This document shows, in pieces, positions 1-8,156 of a stretch of DNA of 33,950 bases. Below the pieces are notes generated by a model. That model was not told where the DNA came from. It did no database searches and saw only the letters and a list, made by a program, of their open reading frames with translations. The DNA comes from a virus: IMG/VR virus record IMGVR_UViG_3300023442_000013, positions 1 to 33,950 of that record; one strand, given 5' to 3'. Both the position numbers and the translations under genes were made by a program. The first letter of the stretch is position 1. The number at the start of each line of letters is the position of its first letter.

Positions 1-290
1 GGGTGAACAAGGTCTTCCCTTTTGATCACGGAAGATCCAGGCTTGACCATCATCCGAGCGTATCGCCCCTTGGCTGTGTACGCGCGTTCACGCAAAGCAG
101 AGGCGCGCATCAACCTCGGGTCTTCTCTCCTTACCGCCATCACTGCACCGGTGGCCTTGCCGTAAACCTCGTCTTCAATCCGTTTGGCCTCCTCTAGCAT
201 GTCCTCAGCCATAAGCATCTCCCGCGAAGGAGTGCAGGCTGGCGGCTCGCTTCCTTCAGGCCATTTCTGGTTTTCCAAATCCCAACCCAT
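1..290 (-). CDS. Hypothetical protein, 3' end cut by window
   Basis: This is an open frame of 96 codons that starts at ATG 290 and runs off the left end without a stop. A GGAG ribosome-binding site lies just upstream of the ATG, 22 nt after the stop of the preceding gene. The visible part begins MGWDLENQKWPEGSEPP and then becomes charged and probably helical. I do not recognise the family. Its place after the head-tail adaptor-like gene suggests a virion or neck function, but that rests on position alone. Confidence 0.7.
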   Translation of the reverse strand, partial: MGWDLENQKWPEGSEPPACTPSREMLMAEDMLEEAKRIEDEVYGKATGAVMAVRREDPRLMRASALRERAYTAKGRYARMMVKPGSSVIKREDLVH

Positions 291-312
291 AGCTTCGTCT
301 CCTCGCCGGGAA

Positions 313-1482
313 TCAGTACCTTCCCAGCAATACGTCTAAATCGTGAGCTTTATGCCACGGAGTATCGCCGTCAGCCAGGAAGATCTCATTCCACTCCTGC
401 TGAAGCACCTTCATGAATCTGGCCTCATCGGCTTCAATCAGCCCCTGCAAGCCAACGGCGAATTCTTCTTTGTAGTCCCTGGCGGCAACAGGATCGTAAA
501 ACGGATCATTCCCACCGGCTGTGCGGTCGGGAATCTTGGTGTTCATGATTTCCGCCAGGGCACCGGTGACAAGCACCGAGCCGTCCATCAGCGGAGGTGG
601 CCTGTCGTTCTTATTCTTCATGTCCGGCCAGTTTCCGACAATCAGAACCTCAATCTGTCGCTCGTTAATCGGCGCTGGCCATACTTCGTACCTCATCAGC
701 TTGCTGAGCGGGTGAGGCTCGGCAACGGCCAGTATCCGGGGATCCCCTGTAGACCAGCGCTGGTAGTCGATGTGGTCAAGGTACCCTTGTTCACGCTTAA
801 TCCCGAGCGGATACCCCTGCACCCGGTCAACAGCGGCAACGATGTCGCGGATGTTCGGAGAAATGTAGTGGAGCATCGCCCGGATCTGATAGGAGCTTCC
901 GCTCCTTGAGGTCTCTTTCCAAGGCTGGTCGATCACCAATTCTGTGGCCGACTTCACCGCCAAGATTGTGTAGATCGGGGTGCTTTCATCTAAGCGAAAT
1001 TGCCTCCCAGCCAAGCTAGACGCCTGAAGCGAAACCGTCCCCGAATGGGCGTAGGAAAACTTGGCGATGAAGTTGTTTGGTGTGGTCTCGGCCACGGCAA
1101 CGATTTCTGGGTTCGAACCTCCGGCATCGACGTAGAGAACGGTTCCTTTCTCGATGTTGGCCATCGAGGCTGGTGTGATCCTGTTGATACCTGGCCTCGA
1201 TATCGCCCCGGTAGTCGTGTTGACTAGATCGTTCACCGGCCAATTCGTCCCAGAACCCGTCACGATATCGGAATTCTTGGTGACCGAGACGGTGCCGGTG
1301 GTGTATTCGGCTGGCAGGTAAACTACTTTGCGCGAGAGAAGCCCGGTCCAGTACGGCCGCAGGTTGAGAATCAGCCGCATCTTTCGGTTGAGCGCCGCAG
1401 TGGCAAGCTCGGCCGAAATATTCGGCTTGCGCAAGAGGATCTCGTTGCGCATCGACTCCAGGGTGTCGCCGTAGTAGGACAT
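313..1482 (-). CDS. Putative head-tail adaptor / virion structural protein
   Basis: A 389-residue protein. The N-terminus (about 1-50) is helical and resembles the start of neck and adaptor proteins (MSYYGDTLESMRNEIL). Residues 60-180 are a beta-rich insert containing VTKNSDIVTGSGTNW, a TGSGTxW pattern common in phage virion proteins. The C-terminal third is helical again. It follows the capsid and decoration genes and precedes the truncated gene at the window edge, which is the usual position for a connector or adaptor. The exact role is inferred from order and general character, not from a diagnostic motif. Confidence 0.6.
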   Translation of the reverse strand: MSYYGDTLESMRNEILLRKPNISAELATAALNRKMRLILNLRPYWTGLLSRKVVYLPAEYTTGTVSVTKNSDIVTGSGTNWPVNDLVNTTTGAISRPGINRITPASMANIEKGTVLYVDAGGSNPEIVAVAETTPNNFIAKFSYAHSGTVSLQASSLAGRQFRLDESTPIYTILAVKSATELVIDQPWKETSRSGSSYQIRAMLHYISPNIRDIVAAVDRVQGYPLGIKREQGYLDHIDYQRWSTGDPRILAVAEPHPLSKLMRYEVWPAPINERQIEVLIVGNWPDMKNKNDRPPPLMDGSVLVTGALAEIMNTKIPDRTAGGNDPFYDPVAARDYKEEFAVGLQGLIEADEARFMKVLQQEWNEIFLADGDTPWHKAHDLDVLLGRY

Positions 1483-1505
1483 TGGGCCTCCGCAAAACGG
1501 GTCTA

Positions 1506-1535
1506 ACGGGGCCGGGAACTACACCCCGGCCCCGT
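1506..1535 (-). other. 11-bp perfect hairpin in capsid operon
   Basis: An 11-bp GC-rich inverted repeat (1506-1516 with 1525-1535) and an 8-nt loop fill the 75-nt gap between the decoration-type gene and the adaptor-like gene. No T-tract follows on the minus strand, so it is not a classic intrinsic terminator. It could act as a partial terminator or an mRNA-processing or stability element that lowers adaptor expression relative to capsid genes. That role is an inference. Confidence 0.55.
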
Positions 1536-1557
1536 CGGCTCGTTGGGCACAAGCGGA

Positions 1558-2130
1558 TTAGATCCGCTTGAAATAGCAGGTCACCGTAACGCCATCAACG
1601 GCCGTCAAGGTGCCTGAAGGGTTGAGTCCCACTAAGTCACCATCAGAGACCTGCCTGTTGGCTGCGGTCGAATGTGGAGTGCCCGCCTGGTTGGTATTTG
1701 CCGATGCCTTCAGATCGAAACCGGAAGCCAGCATTGCTGTGCCAGCCGATTTTGCAGTGCCAGACGCCGCCTTGACAACCTGAAGCGTTACCGCCCCAAC
1801 GTCAGTACCGGCCGTCTGGTGCCTCTCGGTAGCCGCAACAAGCTCCCAGTTGCCCTTCATGATAACGCCACCGTCGTAATCGGCTGCAGCCGATCCGCCA
1901 ATGACGTTGAAGTTAACCTGAAGCAGCGACTCGCCAACCGACTCCCAGGTGCCAGGATCCCCGGCGGTGACACATCGCCACATGACCGGATTCCCGCTGG
2001 CGGTATCCGTACAAATCACGATATCGCCAGCAGCAAAGCTGATCCCGACACTGGAAAGCGGAGGAGCGTCGGCGAAATAGACGGCTCTACCGGTGCCCGG
2101 ATTGATCGTCGAAAATGCTTCCCAGGCCAT
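1558..2130 (-). CDS. Putative capsid-associated (decoration or fibre-like) protein
   Basis: 190 residues, starting at ATG 2130 with AAAGGAG upstream. The protein is rich in Gly, Ala, Thr and Val and looks all-beta. The C-terminus (LTAVDGVTVTCYFKRI) follows an ANRQVSDGDLVGLNPSGTLTA stretch, a pattern I associate with beta-sandwich virion surface proteins next to capsid genes. It is the second gene downstream of the major capsid gene. No transmembrane segment or enzyme motif is seen. A decoration or head-fibre role is likely by context only. Confidence 0.55.
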   Translation of the reverse strand: MAWEAFSTINPGTGRAVYFADAPPLSSVGISFAAGDIVICTDTASGNPVMWRCVTAGDPGTWESVGESLLQVNFNVIGGSAAADYDGGVIMKGNWELVAATERHQTAGTDVGAVTLQVVKAASGTAKSAGTAMLASGFDLKASANTNQAGTPHSTAANRQVSDGDLVGLNPSGTLTAVDGVTVTCYFKRI

Positions 2131-2149
2131 TGCTTAGCTCCTTTCGGTC

Positions 2150-2557
2150 TTACGCAGGCAGCAGCGTATGCAGATACGTTACCTGAATCACCACTTCTCC
2201 AGCCGTGCAGGTATTCAGATTGGCCCCCGTCGAGGTGAACTTCGCAACAACGGTATGGTTGCCATCGAAGTCCTCCGCCTTGTGGAGGCCGCTGCTGTTC
2301 GTATCCGTACCGGCCGCCTGCTTGACATCGAAGGACGACAGATAAGCGTTCGCCGTCGAACTGTCGCCGACTTCCAGCGCAACCGTGGTAGGTCCAGCGA
2401 ACGGGGTGTTGATATGCGCCGAAACGCCCAGAACCTTCGCTTTGGGGTTGAGCGTCTTGAGCGTAATGCTCTGAGTCAGTCCGGCTGCCGTCAGATCCGT
2501 GTAAGGGATCGTGAAGATCTCGGAAACGGTGCGGGCGTTGAGTACTTCGTTCGTCAT
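2150..2557 (-). CDS. Putative head decoration protein
   Basis: 135 residues, starting at ATG 2557 behind AAGGAGG, 10 nt after the major capsid gene stop. It is Thr/Ala/Val-rich with alternating polar and hydrophobic residues that suggest a beta-sandwich, and it has no charged helical region. A small beta protein directly after the major capsid gene is typical for decoration or cement proteins. The composition resembles the next gene (1558-2130), so the two may be related structurally. I see no diagnostic motif. Confidence 0.55.
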   Translation of the reverse strand: MTNEVLNARTVSEIFTIPYTDLTAAGLTQSITLKTLNPKAKVLGVSAHINTPFAGPTTVALEVGDSSTANAYLSSFDVKQAAGTDTNSSGLHKAEDFDGNHTVVAKFTSTGANLNTCTAGEVVIQVTYLHTLLPA

Positions 2558-2567
2558 TTTAGCCTCC

Positions 2568-3533
2568 TTAGAACAGCGTGCTCGACTTCAGCTTGAAGCA
2601 CGTCCTGGGGCTGGGCACCATGATGTTGGTAGCCACAAGGTATTGACCCGCAACGTCAATCGAACGCTGGTCCTTCTTCCATCCAGTGAAACCGAACTGG
2701 AACTTGTCAACGCCGGAGAAGAACCAGAGCACGTAATTGGTGTTGATTCCGTAAGTGACGCCACTCGGCAGATACCGCGAGACAGTCACCTCGGCACCAT
2801 TGAAACGGAACGCTTGGAACCCGGCGTCAACGATGTCAGCCTGGGCGGAAGTGTACTGTTTCAGTGGTTGAAGGGCTTCCCAGATCAGGTTCCAGCCATT
2901 CGGCGATGTGACGATCAGGTCAACCTGGTCAGGCCCCCACCAAGCATTGGTGTAGGCCGTGTTCAGCTTCTTGAGGGTAAAGGTCGAACCGATGTCCTGG
3001 GTGTAGGCGTTCAGAAAACCAACCGTACCAACCGTTTGCAAGTCGGAGCGGGTAATGCCGCCTACGGTTGCATACGTATTGCCGTCGTCGATCCACTCGT
3101 CGAATCCGTTAATATGCTTGGCTCGGGATCCCTGACCGTTGAGGTACATATCCTGAGCTAGCAGCTTCGCCATCTTCAACGAAGCGTTCTGCCACTTGGA
3201 CTCCACGAGCGAGAAAACGGATTCCGGAGGCTGGTTCTGGATCTCATCGTACCCCATCAGGGTGATGTTGACCCAGTACAGCTTAAGCGTTTCGTAAAGA
3301 CGTGTGTCGGTGGGGACATAATCGATGTCAAAGCCTTCACCACGACCAGCAACGCCCCCCTTCAATTCGGCCATGATGATCGGATGGACGATCTCCGTGC
3401 CGCCCGAGATGCGCTCCGCATTGCGAGTGTGCAGTCGGACAAACAGCGGGTCGTTCGCAAAGACAATATCAACAGACCGGGGAAGGATGTGCTTGTTAGT
3501 GAAGGCTTCAAGGTCTTTTACGGTAATAGCCAT
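2568..3533 (-). CDS. Major capsid protein
   Basis: 321 residues from ATG 3533; a GTG codon just upstream is in frame, but GGAGATGAGTG is best spaced for this ATG. It lies directly downstream of a coiled-coil scaffold gene and upstream of the decoration-type genes, the standard order for HK97-fold capsid modules. Features include an N-terminal helical segment, a region rich in aromatic and Asp residues around 70-100 that could match the E-loop, and a long alpha/beta P-domain-like centre (MAKLLAQDMYLNGQG, about 120-135). No transmembrane segment is present. The call rests mainly on gene order, size and composition; I cannot assign a subfamily. Confidence 0.8.
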   Translation of the reverse strand: MAITVKDLEAFTNKHILPRSVDIVFANDPLFVRLHTRNAERISGGTEIVHPIIMAELKGGVAGRGEGFDIDYVPTDTRLYETLKLYWVNITLMGYDEIQNQPPESVFSLVESKWQNASLKMAKLLAQDMYLNGQGSRAKHINGFDEWIDDGNTYATVGGITRSDLQTVGTVGFLNAYTQDIGSTFTLKKLNTAYTNAWWGPDQVDLIVTSPNGWNLIWEALQPLKQYTSAQADIVDAGFQAFRFNGAEVTVSRYLPSGVTYGINTNYVLWFFSGVDKFQFGFTGWKKDQRSIDVAGQYLVATNIMVPSPRTCFKLKSSTLF

Positions 3534-3584
3534 CACTCATCTCCTTGTCTAGCTCACCGCCCCCGAATTGGGAGCTTGCGCTCT

Positions 3585-4562
3585 TCATTCGGAGTTGGTG
3601 GCCATTTTCTGTCTCAGTTCCTGTGCCGCTGCGCGAGCAAGAATGCCCTGGCCGAGCTTGACGTTCTTGAGCGCCTCCGGAGAACTAAGATCGTTGGAGT
3701 TCTTCATGGCCTCTTGCTGGAGGCGCTTCTCCAAGATCCCAGGCTCCGGCGGAGTGCCAACGTCCACAGGGATGCGGCCGTTCTCGCCCATCGCCAGCTT
3801 CTTCCGGGCTTCTTCCTCGCCCTGGCGGCGAGCCTCTTCGAGCTTCCGCTCGATTTCCTTCTCCCGTTCCTCTTCTCTTTGCTTTCTGACCGCCTCACGC
3901 TTCTCCCGGACGAATTCTTCGTAGGCTGGGCCAATTTGCAGGCCCTTCTCGCGGGCAAAGTTGAGCAATGCCTTGCGATCCAATACCTCTCCGAATTCCT
4001 CCTTGTACCTGTCAGCGGTCGTTTCAAACTCGGCCAGAAAGTCCTCGGCGCTGACGCCCCACATCTCCAGATGCCTGCGCAACTGATCTGCGGTGACAAC
4101 GCCAGTGCGCTCCAACTCTTGCCTGGTGAGAATACCCCTTTGTTGGATCAGTTCATCAAACCGTTTGTTGAGATCTTCTAGTGTCATTTCGTCCCCTGCT
4201 TCGACCAATGATTCCAGCTCTTCGATCTTCTGCCGAGCATTCTCAAGCTCTTCCAGGGCTTGCGCATGGGCCTTCGTCGTCTTCTTCTCTGGATCCCATG
4301 CTTGCTCGTACCACTGGTTCCATTGGTCTAGTTCCTCTTTGGTGGCTTTGTACTGTGCCTCCAGTTCCTCGAACTTTTTCTGGATCTCCTCGGCCTGTTT
4401 GGCCTGGGAGGAGATCTCGTTCATCTTTCGCGAGAACTCCTCCTGCCGCAGCAGGCCACCTTTGACCTCCTCAGCTAGCTGAGGCTCCTCCTCAAGGAGC
4501 TTAGCGAATGTCTGCCTTCGTTCCTCGTCCTGAATCTTCTCAAGCAATGTGTCAAAGTCCAT
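3585..4562 (-). CDS. Capsid scaffolding protein
   Basis: 325 residues, very rich in Glu, Lys, Gln and Arg. It has long heptad-like stretches at about 45-85 (AEEIQKKFEELEAQYKATKE) and 205-250 (REAVRKQREEEREKEIERKL), which predict coiled coils. It sits directly upstream of the major capsid gene, as scaffolds do. It would direct procapsid assembly and then be removed from the head. No protease domain or serine protease motif is visible, so this is a scaffold only and not a protease-scaffold fusion. Family identity is inferred from order and composition. Confidence 0.8.
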   Translation of the reverse strand: MDFDTLLEKIQDEERRQTFAKLLEEEPQLAEEVKGGLLRQEEFSRKMNEISSQAKQAEEIQKKFEELEAQYKATKEELDQWNQWYEQAWDPEKKTTKAHAQALEELENARQKIEELESLVEAGDEMTLEDLNKRFDELIQQRGILTRQELERTGVVTADQLRRHLEMWGVSAEDFLAEFETTADRYKEEFGEVLDRKALLNFAREKGLQIGPAYEEFVREKREAVRKQREEEREKEIERKLEEARRQGEEEARKKLAMGENGRIPVDVGTPPEPGILEKRLQQEAMKNSNDLSSPEALKNVKLGQGILARAAAQELRQKMATNSE

Positions 4563-4593
4563 CCCTTGTGTCCTCTTTCTCTATCTGGAGTCG

Positions 4594-4941
4594 CTATACC
4601 CCTGGTTCACCTTCTGCTGGTTGCGCTACTGGTCCTGGCTCAACGCGCCCTTGCGCCTTCTCGGCGGCACGCTCTATTCCCATGCCTAGCTGCTTTCCAG
4701 CGTTGGCCATGAAGGCGATATGAGTGACAAGGGAGGGGTCGATTTGCTTGACCGTATCGTTGAGCCTGGAAAGAAGCTCGACAAGCTGCTGGAGCAGATC
4801 GCGGGCCTGCTGAACAGCAACTTGCACAGGCGTGACAGGAGGCGCTCCAATCAATGACTGCTCAGCCATCGGAGCACCTGCGGCCGCTTCGGGAGAAACA
4901 GCCGCTGGCGGCGGCGGAGGCCCAGGAGGAATGCTGGCCAT
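4594..4941 (-). CDS. Hypothetical small protein, Pro/Ala-rich N-terminus
   Basis: 115 residues. Residues 1-35 are a low-complexity Pro/Ala segment and 45-75 form a helical stretch (QQARDLLQQLVELLSRLND); the C-terminus is acidic and Gly/Pro-rich. It lies between the small repeat-containing gene 4955-5164 and the scaffold gene, inside the head operon. A head-assembly accessory role is possible. I do not recognise the family. Confidence 0.65.
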   Translation of the reverse strand: MASIPPGPPPPPAAVSPEAAAGAPMAEQSLIGAPPVTPVQVAVQQARDLLQQLVELLSRLNDTVKQIDPSLVTHIAFMANAGKQLGMGIERAAEKAQGRVEPGPVAQPAEGEPGV

Positions 4942-4954
4942 GACACCCCTCCGG

Positions 4955-5164
4955 TTAAGCGGCCGCCCCGCCCTTCTTCAGCGGGATCTTGTCCGCCTTG
5001 GTTTGGCGCTGACCATCACTGAAGCCAGACCAAGCCGGAGCTTCCTGCTGCTTAAGGGCAACCTTCTCGCCCTTGGACGGAGTAGGAGCACCGAACTTAC
5101 GCCCAGGCCCGAACTCCTGCTCCTTCTGCTTCAGCGAGATCTTATCAGAGTTCGTAATGAACAT
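4955..5164 (-). CDS. Small protein with three K-[IV]-x-L-K repeats
   Basis: 69 residues. A short motif occurs three times about 25 residues apart: DKISLK at 7-12, EKVALK at 33-38 and DKIPLK at 58-63, joined by Gly/Pro/Gln-rich linkers. The protein is basic and probably disordered between the repeats. It lies between the portal and scaffold genes. Repeated short linear motifs in a head-operon protein suggest multivalent binding to a capsid or scaffold subunit, which is an inference. Family unknown. Confidence 0.6.
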   Translation of the reverse strand: MFITNSDKISLKQKEQEFGPGRKFGAPTPSKGEKVALKQQEAPAWSGFSDGQRQTKADKIPLKKGGAAA

Positions 5165-5250
5165 GGATCCTGCCTGCCTTTCTGTCCCTGGGCAGATCCA
5201 CGTTCTCTGTTACCGCTCGTTAGAACATTAACCCATGCGGCTGTTTTTTG

Positions 5251-7131
5251 TCAAACGGCTTGACCATTCCTTTGTCCCCTGGTCATCCGTGGCATACCTT
5301 TTGCTCCAGCCATCTGGGCCGCGAGCATCTGAGATTCTTCCTCAAGCTCGCGCTCTATCGCTTCAATATTACCCCATCCGAGCTTCCGTAGGAGTTCCCT
5401 TCGAGAAATCACGCCGCCTTTGAACAAGGCAATGGCCATCTGCTTCTCTCTGTCTCGACTTGCCCCGTGGAGAGAACCTTCGGCTACTGTAAGCGAGAAG
5501 TTCTTCCAGTGCTCTTCCTTTGGTTCCGTCCACGGCTTCATGTTATCCGGATCGAAGTCATAGTCTTGATACGTCACGCCATCCGGCCCAAGGATCTTCA
5601 GCCGCTGTTTGGCGGTAAAGAACTGAAACACATTCGACAATGCCAATTGCCCGGCATCGATCAAGAACTGCTCGATAAACCGGCTCTCCAGGCGAAGCTG
5701 AGTCTGCATAGCGTCCTTCATCTGTTCGATCGTGTCTCCGCCCGGTATCTGGTTTTTCTTGGTCAAGGCAGCTATGTCCAGAAACCCGGCCATCTTCTCG
5801 AACTCGGGAACCAGATACTGCATCAGCATTGTGTAGACATACGAAGGAATCTGGGGTGGATTGGCGTAACGCAGATCCTGGTTGGGATTCGCCATCTTGT
5901 TCATGATGAGCTTGTCGCCAGGGCGATCCTGGAAGAAATTACGCCATGCCGCCTTGGCTATCGCACCCTCTCTGGTAATCAACTGCGGATTCAACGCCCT
6001 GCGGATAAGCTCGTGTATTCCGGCGATGATCTCATTAATCGCCTTGTTCAGCGGAACCAAATCACGGTAACGGCTGAGGGAGCCGTAGCCCCACACCACC
6101 GGGTTCAGGTTTAGCTGGGCGAACGGATACAATCCGTGCCAGTAAGGGCTGGGGCCGTCGTACATCAGTCGGTCACCGGCGAATATGATCAGCCTCTTGC
6201 GCGGGAAGAGCCTCTCGCCCGGAGCTACCGTATAGTGCCAGTTGTGCTCGTCGAGCGGCTTATGAGGGTCTTTCACCACAACATTGCTCTTGCTGGTGTT
6301 GGTGTTGTAGTCCTCGATCCAGTACTCCTCAAGAGGGATCACTGGGAAGTACGTTGATCCCGGCTCTTCGCTCATGCCGTCGGCAACCGCTAGCTTGTAG
6401 CGCATCTGGGGAGAGGCGTTCTTCCAGGAGATCTCATCAATATGCGGTGGTCGCCGGAAAGCCGTTCCTACTCGGTCCACCCTGGCTTGAACGGCGTACT
6501 TCTCTAAACCCTCCGCTCGTTTGCCCCAGATACGGTAGAAATAACTCAGCGGCCGGTAGGCTCGATACAAAACCCCGGATGCATCTTGCAGCCTAGCACC
6601 CGGCTGTATCGGAAGAACGTTGTCAAACCCGCAGGCTGATACGAGTAGCTTGCCCGGCATAACCGCGCCCACTTTCCAGAAGCCGGTCGCAAGCATTGCG
6701 TGGTCAACCACCTCGATCAAGGCCAAGAGCATGGCCCTTTTAACCCACTCGCTCTGAATGACCAGCTTCGCTATCTCTGCCTGCTGTTCAATGCCAGGAA
6801 GGATCGTGTAGTTAGGCGTAACGTCCAAGGTGGGCTTGATGTCCGTGAGCATCGATAGCACATCCAGCCTGGCCTTGGCCATTCGGTTGACATAGAGGCT
6901 GGAGCGCCAAGGCTTGCGGGTTTGCGGCCAATGCCTTCCCTCCAGGAAATCTATGTATTCGTGGATCTTGGAGGCTTCCCGGTGCATCCGTTGAGTGCGG
7001 AAGGCTTCCGCTCTGGCGGCCTCCCGGAAATCCAGCATCTTGGATTCATGAACCTCCGGGGACTCATACAGGGTGCCGCTTTTCATCCTGGCCAGTCGGC
7101 CAGCAGGGCTAGCTTCTATCGCTGTAGCCAT
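5251..7131 (-). CDS. Portal protein
   Basis: 626 residues, within the usual range for portal proteins. It has an N-terminal helical region (40-70) and a centre rich in Trp, Tyr and Pro, including YGSLSRYRDLVPLNKAINEI (about 350-370), which matches the stem and clip-like area of portals where a helical LxxLNKAIN segment is common. The C-terminus is Gln/Met-rich. It follows the terminase by two small genes and precedes the scaffold and capsid genes. It would form the dodecameric DNA channel at the capsid vertex. The start ATG 7131 lies just behind a hairpin that includes the Shine-Dalgarno region. Confidence 0.85.
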   Translation of the reverse strand: MATAIEASPAGRLARMKSGTLYESPEVHESKMLDFREAARAEAFRTQRMHREASKIHEYIDFLEGRHWPQTRKPWRSSLYVNRMAKARLDVLSMLTDIKPTLDVTPNYTILPGIEQQAEIAKLVIQSEWVKRAMLLALIEVVDHAMLATGFWKVGAVMPGKLLVSACGFDNVLPIQPGARLQDASGVLYRAYRPLSYFYRIWGKRAEGLEKYAVQARVDRVGTAFRRPPHIDEISWKNASPQMRYKLAVADGMSEEPGSTYFPVIPLEEYWIEDYNTNTSKSNVVVKDPHKPLDEHNWHYTVAPGERLFPRKRLIIFAGDRLMYDGPSPYWHGLYPFAQLNLNPVVWGYGSLSRYRDLVPLNKAINEIIAGIHELIRRALNPQLITREGAIAKAAWRNFFQDRPGDKLIMNKMANPNQDLRYANPPQIPSYVYTMLMQYLVPEFEKMAGFLDIAALTKKNQIPGGDTIEQMKDAMQTQLRLESRFIEQFLIDAGQLALSNVFQFFTAKQRLKILGPDGVTYQDYDFDPDNMKPWTEPKEEHWKNFSLTVAEGSLHGASRDREKQMAIALFKGGVISRRELLRKLGWGNIEAIERELEEESQMLAAQMAGAKGMPRMTRGQRNGQAV

Positions 7132-7132
7132 A

Positions 7133-7152
7133 GTGGTCTGACCTCAGACTAC
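7133..7152 (-). promoter_or_regulatory. Hairpin over portal ribosome-binding site
   Basis: A 9-bp inverted repeat with a minimal loop lies entirely in the 22-nt gap between the zinc-ribbon gene stop and the portal ATG. Its core is GTCTGA-GG-TCAGAC. The GAGGT that would serve as the portal Shine-Dalgarno sits at the tip. Ribosomes finishing the upstream gene could open it, so it may couple portal translation to that gene. That is an inference. Confidence 0.5.
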
Positions 7153-7153
7153 C

Positions 7154-7567
7154 CTAAATCCACTGTCCATGGTAGCCGGATGTGGATTTAAAGCTCCTGC
7201 CGTCCTCGGATATCTCCAGATGCCGTGGCATCTCGGCCGGGTTGATCAATCCTTCCTCCTTGCAGAACTTACGCTGCTTCTCGAAGGTATCGATGAACAC
7301 CGGCTCAGGCTTCCCATCCGGCCTTGTGGTAGAACGCACGCGCCAAGCCCAATGGCCTTCTTCGTGCGAACCTTCTTTTTTCGGGTCATTGTATTTCGCC
7401 GTCAAGGGGCCAGTGAATACGATGGCTGGTGCCGCCGGTAGCCGCTTCAACCGCCTGCCGCAACGGCAGACAGGATCAGGAGACCTATAAGAGTGCAGGA
7501 ACTTCCAAGTCTTCCGGCCGTAGTTTTCACAGTTGCGGTTCAAGCAGGTGAAGTCGTAGGTCGGCAT
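7154..7567 (-). CDS. FmdB-type zinc-ribbon protein
   Basis: 137 residues from ATG 7567, which overlaps the upstream stop as TGATG and is preceded by GAAGGAAG. The N-terminus MPTYDFTCLNRNCENYG...CRCGRRLKR is the typical opening of FmdB-family zinc ribbons, with CxxxxC and CxC/CG knuckles at about 7-12 and 34-36. The remaining 90 residues are charged and unrecognised (KEGHWAWRV, TFEKQRKFCKEEGLI). FmdB-like phage proteins often sit near the terminase or portal; their function is not established. Zinc binding is inferred from the Cys pairs. Confidence 0.75.
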   Translation of the reverse strand: MPTYDFTCLNRNCENYGRKTWKFLHSYRSPDPVCRCGRRLKRLPAAPAIVFTGPLTAKYNDPKKEGSHEEGHWAWRVRSTTRPDGKPEPVFIDTFEKQRKFCKEEGLINPAEMPRHLEISEDGRSFKSTSGYHGQWI

Positions 7568-8115
7568 CAAGCTGCTTCCTTCTTCTTCGGTTTCGGCATC
7601 AGGGCCATGATGTCATTCGCCGATACCATCGGCCTGCCCGTCAATCTACGGATCTGCTCTAGCTGCTCAGCACTAAAGAGTATCGGAGAACCCTTCTCCG
7701 GAGTGAGGCTGAACAGATTGTCGCGCAGAAATGCAGTAAAGGCATCGGCGACAAACTGGTGTACTGTCTTTCCGACGCCTTCGGCGGTCTCCTTCAAATG
7801 GGCTTCCCATGCCGCATCAATCTCGAACGTGGCGATGATGTTCTCTTCGTTGCGGGCAAACAACTTTTCCAGCAAGGCTATGATGTCCGCCTCACTATCG
7901 ATGTCAACGCCGCCCAGTTTGGCCAGCCGCTCCAAGCGACGCTTGGATACCATGATGGTTCCGGCCGCAGCCAAACTGATCATCTGGGTGGCGAGCTTGT
8001 TCAAGAACTCATGGAACTCGACGCCCTGGCTCTCGGCGCTCTTCCTGACGACTTTCTCGACTTCAGCCGATAGTTTCACCAGGACGGGGTAAACGTTATC
8101 TCTGGAACTCGGCAT
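7567..8115 (-). CDS. Hypothetical protein with two ribbon-helix-helix-like segments
   Basis: 182 residues. Two stretches have the beta-strand plus two-helix look of ribbon-helix-helix proteins: PVLVKLSAEVEKVVRKSAES near residue 10, and FEIDAAWEAHLKETAEGVGK near 97. This suggests an internal duplication and possible DNA binding. It lies directly downstream of the large terminase and overlaps the zinc-ribbon gene by 1 nt. It could be a packaging accessory or a regulator. No firm family assignment. Confidence 0.65.
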   Translation of the reverse strand: MPSSRDNVYPVLVKLSAEVEKVVRKSAESQGVEFHEFLNKLATQMISLAAAGTIMVSKRRLERLAKLGGVDIDSEADIIALLEKLFARNEENIIATFEIDAAWEAHLKETAEGVGKTVHQFVADAFTAFLRDNLFSLTPEKGSPILFSAEQLEQIRRLTGRPMVSANDIMALMPKPKKKEAA

Positions 8116-8156
8116 AGAACCTCTCTTCGATCTGAATTGTACCCCAAAACTAGGCC

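Noticed and set aside
3384-4181. 265-codon plus-strand open frame opposite capsid and scaffold genes
   Set aside because: Antisense shadow of two genes in a clear operon; no ribosome-binding site.
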